Positions 33,655 to 41,908 of a stretch of DNA of 64,000 bases are shown here, piece after piece. The notes under the pieces were generated by a model, which searched no databases, was not told the DNA's origin, and saw only the letters and a list, made by a program, of their open reading frames with translations. The translations under genes were made by a program, and so were the position numbers. Source of the DNA: Paenibacillus tuaregi (GTDB taxonomy: Bacteria; Bacillota; Bacilli; Paenibacillales; Paenibacillaceae); the NCBI RefSeq assembly GCF_900086655.1, contig NZ_LT575476.1:5061303-5125302 (forward strand), in the 5' to 3' direction. The stretch's first letter is position 1. Every line of letters starts with the position of its first letter.

Positions 33655-34551
33655 TTAATCCCGCTCTTCGTCGCCTTGGTAATACACCCACATGGAAGAA
33701 CTGCGGACGACCAACAGCGTGAAGAACAGAATGATGATGAACAGAATCCAGGACAAGGCGGATGCATACCCCATCTCATAATCCTTAAATGCTTTATTGT
33801 ATAAGTACAAGTTATAGAACAGCGTAGAATTCAGCGGACCACCCGAGGTCATAACAAACGCCTCTGTGAAGTATTGGAAGCCCCCGATAATCCCCATCAC
33901 AAGATTGAAGAAGATGGTTGGTGAGATCATTGGCAGCGTCACACTGACGAACCGCCGGAAGATTCCGGCTCCATCCAGGGAAGCAGCCTCATACAGATCC
34001 TCAGGCACCCCTTGAAGACCCGACAAATAAATGATGATCGTGTTGCCCACACTCCAGATTCCCATGACCACCAGCGCACCTAACGCATAATGAGGGTCCT
34101 GCAGCCATGCTGGGCCTTGAATACCGAACCACCCCAAAGCCCGGTTCAGCACTCCGTATTCCGGGTTGAAGATCATGATCCACATCATGGAGGTGGCCAC
34201 AGCCGGAATGACAGAAGGCATAAAATATACCAGCCGGAACACATGCATTCCCCGGCTGCGCATATTCAGCAGCATCGCGGTGAACAAGGCCACAATCTGA
34301 TAAAGCGGCACAGATACTAATGCAAAGATGAACGTGACCTTTAGCGATTGATAGAACATATCGTCATGGAAAATCTGTTTAAAATTATCTAGCCCTACCC
34401 ATTCAATCGATTTGATGCCTGTAATGATGTCCCATTTGCTGAAGGAGAGGATCAGAGAGAACAGCATCGGACCCAAGGTGAAGAGCACCAGACCCAACAA
34501 CCATGGCAGAATAAATAAATACCCCGAGCGTTCTGATTTCGAGTTGCGCAT
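33655..34551 (-). CDS. MalF-type carbohydrate ABC transporter permease
   Basis: 298 residues with six expected spans and the EAA loop EAASLDGAGIFRRFVSVTLP. The start is the ATG at 34551 because AGGAGG lies just upstream; the frame extends to 34602 without one. It lies 65 bases after the binding-protein gene. It pairs with the MalG-type subunit next to it to form the channel. Confidence 0.9.
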   Translation of the reverse strand: MRNSKSERSGYLFILPWLLGLVLFTLGPMLFSLILSFSKWDIITGIKSIEWVGLDNFKQIFHDDMFYQSLKVTFIFALVSVPLYQIVALFTAMLLNMRSRGMHVFRLVYFMPSVIPAVATSMMWIMIFNPEYGVLNRALGWFGIQGPAWLQDPHYALGALVVMGIWSVGNTIIIYLSGLQGVPEDLYEAASLDGAGIFRRFVSVTLPMISPTIFFNLVMGIIGGFQYFTEAFVMTSGGPLNSTLFYNLYLYNKAFKDYEMGYASALSWILFIIILFFTLLVVRSSSMWVYYQGDEERD

Positions 34552-34616
34552 AGTAGCCTCCTTGAAGACAAGGGGTGAACCGGCTGGATAGAGCCGCTTC
34601 ACCCGCTGTATTTTTC

Positions 34617-35906
34617 TTATTTCTTGATTTTGCTGTCTACATTTTTGGCGGCTTCATCAAGGGCTTCTTTGACAGTCGATTGATTCAGCATGATCTTCTC
34701 CAATGCTCCAGTGAACTGTTCCACGAAGATAGGACCATTCCCGGAACGCATGGTTACCGGTTTTTTCGCAAAGTTCATCATTTCAATAACGGGTTTGTCA
34801 TTCACTTCTTTGGCTTTGACTTCATCAAGTTCCTTCACTGTGGCTGGAAGAACGGCTCCGTTGGAGGAACGCAGCTTCTGGGCCTCGGTTCCAGACAGCC
34901 ATTTCACCAGCTCATAAGCTTCCTGTTTGTGCTTGCCCGCCGCATTTACCGCCCAACCTGCACTTGCGATAATGCTTGAACGTGTGCCATCCTCTGATTT
35001 CGGAATCAGAGCCGAGCCGTATTTCACATCGGATTTATCCAGATCGCCTTTGATCCAGCGGCCGGTTACCATCATGGCAAGCTTATCCGTCATGAACATC
35101 GAGGAATCTCCACCCATCGTCTGGGTATCGGTTGGGGTTGGAGAGACGCGGTCCGGTCCGTTGGACCAAGCCACATATTTCTCAATTGCTGCTACCGTCT
35201 TATCTCCGTTCATGTAGCCTTCAGCAGCAGTTCCATCTTCATTGGCAATGTCCGTGCCATAATCCCACAGGTAGGTGTAGATTGGATACTCCCATTTGCC
35301 GGCATTAAAGCCGAATTGGGTGAACTTTCCGCCCTCCTGCTTGGTCAGCTTTTTCGCTGCGGCCGTCAGATCGCTCCAGGTCCAATTGTCGTTCGGGTAT
35401 TCCATCTTGGCTTCATCGAACATGCGCTTGTTGTACCACAGTGCGAGCGGATTGAAGTCCTTGGGCAGATAATATTGTTTGCCCTTGATGTTCATATTCT
35501 CAATCAGATCTTTCTGAAAAATATCGAGTTTGAACGAGGTATCCTTCTTCAAGTAGTCATCGAGTGGTTCAACCACGCCTTTGTCCACAAATTTGTAATA
35601 GTCCCCTTCACCCACCAGGAAAACGTCTGGCGCTTGACCAGCAGCCAGGGATGCCGTCAGTTTCGTGCCATAACCGTCACTTGGGATCGGTTCGAATTTC
35701 ACCTCAATATTAGGATGGGCCTTGTTGAATTCTTCCGTCAGCTTCACTTCGTCTGCCGCCGCATTCACATCTCCCCATACGGAGAACGTAAGTTTCACCT
35801 TCTCACCGCTTCCCCCTCCGCTGCTGGAGCTTCCTCCAGACGAGCAAGCAGACAGAATCAGAGCAGCAATCATAACCATAACGAGACTAGTTGACCATTT
35901 TTTCAT
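34617..35906 (-). CDS. Sugar-binding lipoprotein of the ABC transporter
   Basis: 429 residues. The signal peptide ends in the lipobox LSAC (Cys21), followed by a Ser/Gly-rich linker and a family 1-type solute-binding fold (KLTFSVWGDVNAAADEVKL at the start; FMTDKLAMMVTGRWIKGD in the middle). The start is the ATG at 35906 with AGGGAGGTC upstream. It is the usual length of maltodextrin-type binding proteins. In the operon with a GH65 phosphorylase, the ligand is probably an alpha-glucobiose. Confidence 0.9.
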   Translation of the reverse strand: MKKWSTSLVMVMIAALILSACSSGGSSSSGGGSGEKVKLTFSVWGDVNAAADEVKLTEEFNKAHPNIEVKFEPIPSDGYGTKLTASLAAGQAPDVFLVGEGDYYKFVDKGVVEPLDDYLKKDTSFKLDIFQKDLIENMNIKGKQYYLPKDFNPLALWYNKRMFDEAKMEYPNDNWTWSDLTAAAKKLTKQEGGKFTQFGFNAGKWEYPIYTYLWDYGTDIANEDGTAAEGYMNGDKTVAAIEKYVAWSNGPDRVSPTPTDTQTMGGDSSMFMTDKLAMMVTGRWIKGDLDKSDVKYGSALIPKSEDGTRSSIIASAGWAVNAAGKHKQEAYELVKWLSGTEAQKLRSSNGAVLPATVKELDEVKAKEVNDKPVIEMMNFAKKPVTMRSGNGPIFVEQFTGALEKIMLNQSTVKEALDEAAKNVDSKIKK

Positions 35907-36031
35907 ATAATGATGACCTCCCTTATGAATATATAAAAGCATTGTAACTGTTAGGAGAAAAGCTTTTGTTTAAAATGTCCCATTGTAATATTTCCCAACC
36001 ATATGAGACTTCTAACTACTGCCCCATTCTT

Positions 36032-38389
36032 CTAGGAGATAGGCTGCGCCCCGCTCGTCTGGGGTAATTCCAGTTCACCCTCGAAGCTTACTGGCTTACC
36101 AGCCACCTTAAGCCGGATCACATCTGCCGATGAGGATTTGATTCGAATACCGCTGCGGTCTATTCGAATCTGGAGCCGGCTGCCCTGCCAATACAGCGGG
36201 AAGGAGAGTTCTTCCCAGGCCTGCGGCAGCCGTGGATTCAGATGCAGCTCCCCGCCAAGCATTCTGATGCCGGCGAAGCCCATTACCAGGCATTCCCATA
36301 TGCCGCCAAGGGAGGCGGAGTGAATTCCCGCATCGGACGAATGCATATTCGGCCCAAGATCAATCTCGGCAGCTCTGCGGAACAGATCATATGCCAGGGC
36401 TTCGTCACCGAAATCATTGGCCAGAATGGAATGGGTCGACAAGGATAGTGAGGAGTCGTGAAGTGTCTTCTCCTCGTAATAATTATAATTCGCCCGCTTC
36501 ACCTCTGGCTGGAATCTGTCCTCCAGCAGAAGGAACAGCATCATGATGTCGGCCTGCTTGGATACCTGCAGATTGTTCACCTGGTCCAGGTTGTAGTCAT
36601 CAAAGAGACTACCTACCTTCGTCTGGTTCTTGTATGGAGTAAGATCAATAATCTGCTTCTGCAGGTAAGTATCATCCTGCGGGATGATGTTCTGCTCGTT
36701 AGGCTGCGGGAGATAGATCAATCCGAGCTTCTCTTCCCATACTGGACGTGCCGCTTCAAGTCCAAGCTTTGAGTTCAGCTCCGCGAACAGCTCAGGTCTT
36801 TTCTCCTTAAGCTCATCACAGTACTGAATTGCTAACGAAATATTGAAATGGGCCATGTAGTTGGTAAACGCGTTGTTATCTACGTGTTCCTTGTACTCAT
36901 CCGGGCCAATCACCTCGTTGATATGGTAACGTCCGTGCTCCTCATCCCACTCCAGCCGGCTGGCCCAGAACTTTGCCGTATCCAAAATGATCTCATAGCC
37001 ATAGCGGTCCATGTAATCCTGGTCTCCGGTTGCCTTGAAATAATGCCAGACAGCGTAAGCAATGTCCGAGGAAATATGCTGCTCAATGAATCCCGACCAA
37101 ATCTTCGTCTGTTCCCCGGTCACAATATCGACCGCACCCCAGACCGGAGTAACTTCCCCATCGGACGGCCACGCAGCTTCCCAAGGGTACATCGCTCCCT
37201 CAAATCCATTCTCCTTCGCTTTGCGCCTTGCTCCCTCCAGGCCCAAATAGCGATACTCCAGAAGCGAACGGGCAATCCGGGGATTGCTGTAGATGTAGAA
37301 CGGCAGAATGAATATCTCCGTATCCCAAAATGAATGCCCCTTGTAGCCCTCGCCACTCAGCCCCTTGGCGCCAATTCCCATTCTCCGGTCATGGGCCGGG
37401 GTCATAACCACCAGATGATAGACCGCGAAACGGACTGCCAGCAGATCGAACTCATTCTTTGATTTAAGCGTGATATCGTAATCTCTCCACACCTCAGCCC
37501 ATGCCCTCTTATGCTCGCTCAGCATTTCGTCGAACCCTTGATCATGAAGCGCTTTCAACTGTTCCAGAGCATGGCTTCTTATTGTGCTTAAGTCACTCTC
37601 TCCACCGAACTCCAGATCCCGGCTCGTGTACACAGTGGCTATTTTGTCAAAGGTATACGTATCTCCTTCACTGAGGTCCAATTCGTACTTAACGGCGACC
37701 TGCCGCCGTTCAATTTCCATCCGGGGAGCCAGATTCAATTCCGCCCCATTCAACTTATGGCTGTGCGCCGCATGCAAGACAAAAGTTACCTTCGATTCCG
37801 TGGTCTGCTGAAGCAGCTCCAGGTAGGTCTTGTCATAAATGCGCTTCTCTCCCTCGTGGAAATGCTGGCTCCCCGAGTTGTTCATTTGCCCGTCTATTCC
37901 GGAACCAACTGACAACCTGACATCTCCTTGAAGCGGGGTCACCTCCATCCGCATGCCGATCGCATGCTTATGGTGGAGAGAGACGAACCGGCGGAAGGTG
38001 AAGCGAAGCTTCTTCCCGTCCTTGCTCTCCCAGTCGAAGGAACGGGTCAACTCGGCATCCCGGATATTCAGCATCCGGCTGTACCCGGTGAAGCTCCCTT
38101 TCTCCAGGGAGAACCGCTCTCCGTCAATCCGCAGATCAAGCCGGGTAAGGTCTGCAGCATTAGGCAGCTCCGTTACTTCTTCCTCATCAAATTTGTTGAA
38201 TGTTCCGTTCACGAACAGATTTCTTTTCTCTCCGATGTAGGGCTCCTCTGTAGCCGATCTAAGTCCCATATATCCGTTGCCCAGCGACATGATCGCCTCG
38301 CATTTCCCTAAGGTCAGAGTGGAAAACTGCTCTTCGGCTACAACCCACTGCATCAAATCATCCGATACTCTCTTGCTGTAATTTAGCAT
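36032..38389 (-). CDS. GH65 family disaccharide phosphorylase (kojibiose/nigerose type suggested)
   Basis: 785 residues. GH65 phosphorylases split an alpha-glucobiose with phosphate into beta-glucose-1-phosphate and a free sugar. The general acid is Glu498 in GPDEYKEHVDNNAFTNYM; GHSFWDTEIFILPFY is also typical. Maltose and trehalose phosphorylases usually show GPNEY followed by NNVNN here, whereas the GPDE(F/Y)xEHV form is closer to kojibiose or nigerose phosphorylases, so I favour that group without certainty. The start is the ATG at 38389 (GGAGAAAGGAC upstream); the open frame to 38536 runs through three operators and is not coding. First structural gene after lacI. Confidence 0.88.
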   Translation of the reverse strand: MLNYSKRVSDDLMQWVVAEEQFSTLTLGKCEAIMSLGNGYMGLRSATEEPYIGEKRNLFVNGTFNKFDEEEVTELPNAADLTRLDLRIDGERFSLEKGSFTGYSRMLNIRDAELTRSFDWESKDGKKLRFTFRRFVSLHHKHAIGMRMEVTPLQGDVRLSVGSGIDGQMNNSGSQHFHEGEKRIYDKTYLELLQQTTESKVTFVLHAAHSHKLNGAELNLAPRMEIERRQVAVKYELDLSEGDTYTFDKIATVYTSRDLEFGGESDLSTIRSHALEQLKALHDQGFDEMLSEHKRAWAEVWRDYDITLKSKNEFDLLAVRFAVYHLVVMTPAHDRRMGIGAKGLSGEGYKGHSFWDTEIFILPFYIYSNPRIARSLLEYRYLGLEGARRKAKENGFEGAMYPWEAAWPSDGEVTPVWGAVDIVTGEQTKIWSGFIEQHISSDIAYAVWHYFKATGDQDYMDRYGYEIILDTAKFWASRLEWDEEHGRYHINEVIGPDEYKEHVDNNAFTNYMAHFNISLAIQYCDELKEKRPELFAELNSKLGLEAARPVWEEKLGLIYLPQPNEQNIIPQDDTYLQKQIIDLTPYKNQTKVGSLFDDYNLDQVNNLQVSKQADIMMLFLLLEDRFQPEVKRANYNYYEEKTLHDSSLSLSTHSILANDFGDEALAYDLFRRAAEIDLGPNMHSSDAGIHSASLGGIWECLVMGFAGIRMLGGELHLNPRLPQAWEELSFPLYWQGSRLQIRIDRSGIRIKSSSADVIRLKVAGKPVSFEGELELPQTSGAQPIS

Positions 38390-38443
38390 GGAATAGTCCT
38401 TTCTCCTGATTTGGCGATAATCTCTCTTTTTTGTAAGCGTAAC

Positions 38444-38457
38444 CGAAATCGTTTTCG
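38444..38457. promoter_or_regulatory. LacI-type operator 1
   Basis: CGAAATCGTTTTCG, a near-symmetric site with the central CG of LacI/GalR operators, 55 bases before the phosphorylase start. Confidence 0.75.
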
Positions 38458-38474
38458 AAATGAATAAAAAAGAT

Positions 38475-38488
38475 CGAAAACGATTTCG
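38475..38488. promoter_or_regulatory. LacI-type operator 2
   Basis: CGAAAACGATTTCG, the reverse complement of operator 1 exactly, centred 31 bases from it. Confidence 0.78.
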
Positions 38489-38515
38489 AATAGGGTAAAA
38501 AAATATAGCGTTGGT

Positions 38516-38529
38516 CGAAAACGTTTTCG
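38516..38529. promoter_or_regulatory. LacI-type operator 3 (perfect palindrome)
   Basis: CGAAAACGTTTTCG is fully symmetric, centred 41 bases from operator 2 and six bases after the lacI stop. Spacings of 31 and 41 bases place the three sites on about the same helical face. Confidence 0.8.
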
Positions 38530-38535
38530 AGTACA

Positions 38536-39546
38536 TTATTGCACCTTTACGGACTCTCTGTCAACAACTTCGAAAGGTAAAATTTTTTGATAACCTGGCG
38601 CATTCTTTTCCAACATGTAAATGACCTGTTCAAAAGCGGAGTATGCGCTTCCGTAGAAATCCTGTCTGACGGTGGATAATCTTGGAGTAGTATAGCTGGA
38701 CAATATAATATCATCAAAGCCCATAACCGATAGATCCTCCGGGATACGAACCCCCAGCTCCCTGCATCTGCTCATGAAAGCAATCGCCATCAGATCACTC
38801 GCAATAAACACAGCCGTCAAATTTGGATTGGCCTTGAGGTACTCTTCAGTTGCTTCGTAAGCCAATTCCTCTACGTAATCAGCTTCAATCACTATCTTCG
38901 GGTCATATTCAATACCGGCACTCTCAAGAGCTTCTCTATAACCCTGTTGTCTCTGAATACTGACCGTTGCGAACTTGTGCCCGTTCATCATTCCGATCCG
39001 CCGGTGTCCTTTGCTGATTAGATACTTTACCGCTTCCTTGGCCGCATTCACGTTATCCGTAATCACTGACCCCGCATGGGGTCCTACAATTTCCGCATCA
39101 ATGACCACGCAAGGAATATCGCTGTTCACCAGCTCTTGGAAGTACGGGTCAGTAGTCCTAAGGCCTGAGATCACTACCCCGGCGATCTTGTGTTCCTTGC
39201 AGAACTGCCAGTAGGACTTATCCTGCTGCTCCGACAAGCTGCGTGTGTAAATAACGACCTCATATTGATAATGATTCGCGGCTCCGTAGATGCCGGACAT
39301 AATCTGAAATAACACGCCATCTTTCCCATTGGTCTGCTCAAAGTTAGAGATAATCAGCGCGATAGTCTTGGTTACCTTGTGCTTCAGATTTTTGGCCAGC
39401 ATATTCGGGAAATAATTCAGCTCCTGTGCGGCCTGCATCACTTTCCGCCGCGTTGCCTCACTGACATCGGTATACCCGTTAAGAGTTTTGGAAACCGCGG
39501 ATATGGACACATTGGCACGCTTAGCCACATCTTTGATGGATACCAT
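38536..39546 (-). CDS. LacI-family transcriptional repressor of the GH65 operon
   Basis: 336 residues. The N-terminal HTH and hinge helix read VSIKDVAKRANVSISAVSKT and EATRRKVMQAAQELNYFPNM; the rest is a periplasmic-binding-protein-like sensor domain. It lies directly upstream of the GH65 gene on the same strand, and the three CGAAAACG-type sites between the two genes are the obvious targets. The inducer is probably the disaccharide or one of its products. The ribosome site before its ATG is weak, which suits a low level of repressor. Confidence 0.9.
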   Translation of the reverse strand: MVSIKDVAKRANVSISAVSKTLNGYTDVSEATRRKVMQAAQELNYFPNMLAKNLKHKVTKTIALIISNFEQTNGKDGVLFQIMSGIYGAANHYQYEVVIYTRSLSEQQDKSYWQFCKEHKIAGVVISGLRTTDPYFQELVNSDIPCVVIDAEIVGPHAGSVITDNVNAAKEAVKYLISKGHRRIGMMNGHKFATVSIQRQQGYREALESAGIEYDPKIVIEADYVEELAYEATEEYLKANPNLTAVFIASDLMAIAFMSRCRELGVRIPEDLSVMGFDDIILSSYTTPRLSTVRQDFYGSAYSAFEQVIYMLEKNAPGYQKILPFEVVDRESVKVQ

Positions 39547-39587
39547 TACTTCATCATCACTACCATTCTTAAAATATAATCAACTCT

Positions 39588-39615
39588 ATTGTATCCTTTA
39601 ACACTAAAATATCAA
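39588..39615 (-). promoter_or_regulatory. Promoter of the lacI gene
   Basis: On the minus strand TTGATA (39610-39615) and TACAAT (39588-39593) are 16 bases apart, about 40 bases before the start codon. Confidence 0.55.
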
Positions 39616-39643
39616 CCGGTTCTTCTGACGCCTGTATGGGCTA

Positions 39644-39670
39644 AGGGGACCATCCATCAAGGAGTCCCCT
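39644..39670 (-). terminator. Hairpin after the decayed GGDEF gene
   Basis: AGGGGAC and GTCCCCT pair around a 13-base loop, 12 bases past the remnant's stop. No T-run; probably the old terminator of that gene. Confidence 0.4.
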
Positions 39671-39681
39671 CTCGCCACATC

Positions 39682-39966
39682 TTATAAATCAGGTATAGCC
39701 AGATCAGCTACCCGGTTCTTGCCCGCATTCTTAGCCAGCCTGAGAGCCCTTTCTGCAGTCCGGACCAGCTCATCCGGCTGCACGTCCACTGAGACGGCGG
39801 AGGTTACCACGCCCACACTGACTGTAATGAATTCCCCAAGCTCCGGCATGTTAAGCGGAATCTGGACCTCCCGCACCCCTTTGCGGATTTGCTCCGCCAA
39901 TTCTAGAGCGCCGGTGGCTTCGTCCCCAAATGCTGAATATGATAGGGTGCCGTCTCTTCTTTCAAT
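39682..39966 (-). pseudogene. Remnant of a GGDEF-domain (diguanylate cyclase) gene
   Basis: The frame reads DGTLSYSAFGDEATGALELA, then LAEQIRKGVREVQIP, ITVSVGVVTS and TAERALRLAKNAGKNRVADL. The second half is the unmistakable C-terminal part of a GGDEF domain. The signature itself survives only as FGDEA, joined directly to the helix that should come some residues later, so part of the domain is deleted. An upstream stop (39967-39969) closes the frame, and a GTG with AGGGGAGGTC near 39990 opens a different frame of 28 codons, pointing to a frameshift as well. The product cannot be an active cyclase. Confidence 0.75.
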
Positions 39967-40164
39967 CTAGTCAATATATTAGCATTCACGAAATGAAGAC
40001 CTCCCCTGCTTAATTATGAATCTATTACTATTTCCACACATATAACAGCATAACAAAACTTAGTGCTGTGTCCTAATTATTATTTCATATTTTCCCTTAC
40101 ATTACCTTACAGGTTATAGAGCAAGAAACGTCTGCTCTGCCGAAAAATCCGTGGTGCAACGGTA

Positions 40165-40189
40165 GTCTCCTCCTATTCAAACAGGAGAC
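40165..40189. other. Seven-bp hairpin in the mtl leader
   Basis: GTCTCCT and AGGAGAC pair around an 11-base loop, about 170 bases before mtlA. The 394 bases 39967-40360 hold no gene; besides this hairpin I see a cre-like site and a GTGAG/CTCAC repeat closer to mtlA. Confidence 0.4.
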
Positions 40190-40267
40190 GCAGCTAATAT
40201 GCGGATTGATTTATTAAATCTTGTCAACATTATTCATGACGTGATCAGGTTTTCCTTTCGTTGATGA

Positions 40268-40281
40268 TGTAAGCGCTCTGA
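40268..40281 (+). promoter_or_regulatory. cre-like site upstream of mtlA
   Basis: TGTAAGCGCTCTGA fits the CcpA consensus TGWNANCGNTNWCA at all fixed positions but one (G for C near the end). CcpA repression of mannitol use is well known in Bacilli. Confidence 0.55.
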
Positions 40282-40304
40282 TTTACGCTTGTTGTGAGGA
40301 TGAT

Positions 40305-40322
40305 GTGAGGAATCTCACCTCA
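40305..40322 (+). promoter_or_regulatory. Inverted repeat before mtlA, possible regulator site
   Basis: TGAGG and CCTCA (40306-40310, 40318-40322), and within them GTGAG and CTCAC, form overlapping inverted repeats about 40 bases before the mtlA start. This could be bound by MtlR or form a leader hairpin. Confidence 0.35.
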
Positions 40323-40360
40323 AAACCACACTACTTTTTAATTAGGGGGATCCGATTCAC

Positions 40361-41836
40361 ATGGATACTGCTCACCAAAGTTCGTCCCAAGGCATGCGGG
40401 TAAGAATTCAACGCTTCGGTCGTCTCCTCAGCGGGATGGTCATGCCGAATATCGGCGCCTTCATCGCTTGGGGTCTTATCACGGCTTTATTTATTCCAAC
40501 TGGCTGGTTCCCCAACGAACAGCTGGCCAAACTGGTTGGCCCGATGGTCAACTACCTCCTTCCGGTTCTCATCGGCTATACCGGCGGGAAAATGATTCAT
40601 GACACCCGGGGAGGTGTCATCGGAGCCGTAACGACCATGGGAGTCATCGTGGGTACCGACATCCCTATGTTTATGGGGGCCATGATTGTCGGCCCTATCT
40701 CCGCCTGGATCTTGAAGCAGTTCGACAAATCCGTCGAAGGCAAGATCAAATCCGGCTTCGAGATGCTTGTTAACAACTTCTCGCTGGGTATTATCGGGGC
40801 TATTCTCGCCCTCGGCTCTTTCCTGGGCATCGGCCCTATTGTCGAAGTGATCAGCAAGGCGCTGGCAGCTGGCGTTGAAGGTCTGCTTCACGCAGGGCTG
40901 CTGCCCCTGGCCAACGTTATCATCGAACCGGCCAAGGTGCTGTTCCTGAACAATGCGATTAACCATGGCGTGCTGGGTCCTATTGCGCTTGAGGAATCCT
41001 CGCGGATAGGCAAGTCGATTCTGTTCATGCTGGAATCGAACCCGGGTCCAGGTTTAGGAATTCTGTTGGCCTACATGCTGGCCGGCCGGGGCTCAGCCAA
41101 GCAATCAGCTCCAGGCGCAGCGATTATCCATTTCCTTGGCGGGATTCATGAAATCTATTTCCCTTATATCTTGATGAATCCGCGCCTGATTCTAGCGGCC
41201 ATTGCCGGCGGCGTAACGGGAACCTTTACATTCACCATTTTTGGCGCAGGACTTGTGGCTACAGCCTCACCGGGCAGCATCTTTGCTTATATCGCCATGG
41301 CTCCAAAGGGTGGCCTGCTGCCGGTGCTGAGCGGGGTGCTTACGGCAACCGTCGTATCGTTTGTAGTGGCAGCCCTGCTGCTTAAGACAGGTAAGAACAA
41401 GGAAGAAGACCTGGAAGAAGCAGCGGCCAAAATGCGCGAAATGAAGAGCGCTGGCAGCACTCCAGCTCCAGCCGCAGCCGCAGTGGCTGAAGCTGTACCA
41501 AGCAGCCGCACAGAGAATACAGCAGTATACGCTGAGACCTCCTCTCCTGCAGAACACAGGGACATTAAGAAGATCGTCTTCTCCTGTGATGCCGGTATGG
41601 GCTCAAGTGCAATGGGAGCCTCCGTGCTTAGAAAGAAACTGAAAGCGGCCGGGGTGGACGTGGCTGTTACCAACACAGCAATCAGTGAAATCCCTAAGGA
41701 TGCGGATATTGTGGTGACACACCAGTCGCTAACCGACCGGGCCCGTGGACAGAATCCAAACGCCGAGCATATTTCCATCGAGAACTTCCTGAAAAGTCCG
41801 AAATACGACGAGCTCGTCGAGCGACTGAAAAAATAA
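40361..41836 (+). CDS. mtlA: PTS mannitol transporter, EIICB component
   Basis: 491 residues. The N-terminal EIIC part spans the membrane and carries the mannitol-site motif GGIHEIYFPYILMNP. An Ala/Pro/Glu-rich linker (about residues 350-405) leads to the EIIB domain with its phosphocysteine loop FSCDAGMGSSAMGA. The EIIA domain is not fused; it is encoded separately by mtlF in the same operon. It imports mannitol as mannitol-1-phosphate. The start ATG has AGGGGGATCC upstream. First gene of mtlA-mtlR-mtlF-mtlD, the order known from Geobacillus. Confidence 0.95.
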   Translation: MDTAHQSSSQGMRVRIQRFGRLLSGMVMPNIGAFIAWGLITALFIPTGWFPNEQLAKLVGPMVNYLLPVLIGYTGGKMIHDTRGGVIGAVTTMGVIVGTDIPMFMGAMIVGPISAWILKQFDKSVEGKIKSGFEMLVNNFSLGIIGAILALGSFLGIGPIVEVISKALAAGVEGLLHAGLLPLANVIIEPAKVLFLNNAINHGVLGPIALEESSRIGKSILFMLESNPGPGLGILLAYMLAGRGSAKQSAPGAAIIHFLGGIHEIYFPYILMNPRLILAAIAGGVTGTFTFTIFGAGLVATASPGSIFAYIAMAPKGGLLPVLSGVLTATVVSFVVAALLLKTGKNKEEDLEEAAAKMREMKSAGSTPAPAAAAVAEAVPSSRTENTAVYAETSSPAEHRDIKKIVFSCDAGMGSSAMGASVLRKKLKAAGVDVAVTNTAISEIPKDADIVVTHQSLTDRARGQNPNAEHISIENFLKSPKYDELVERLKK

Positions 41837-41908
41837 CAGTACTTTTAAATTCAACAAGCGCTGGCTGAATAAGCCGGCGTTTATCCCTCTTTGACGAGGT
41901 GCATGCCT

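Noticed and set aside
38390..38536. N-terminal extension of the GH65 frame
   Set aside because: It spans three operators, has AT-rich non-protein-like composition, and the normal GH65 N-terminus with a ribosome site begins at 38389.
40100..40200. tRNA-like stretch before mtlA (GGTGCAACGGTAG followed by a stem resembling an anticodon arm)
   Set aside because: There is no acceptor stem, no T-arm with GGTTCRA and no CCA end. It is probably chance likeness or an ordinary leader hairpin.
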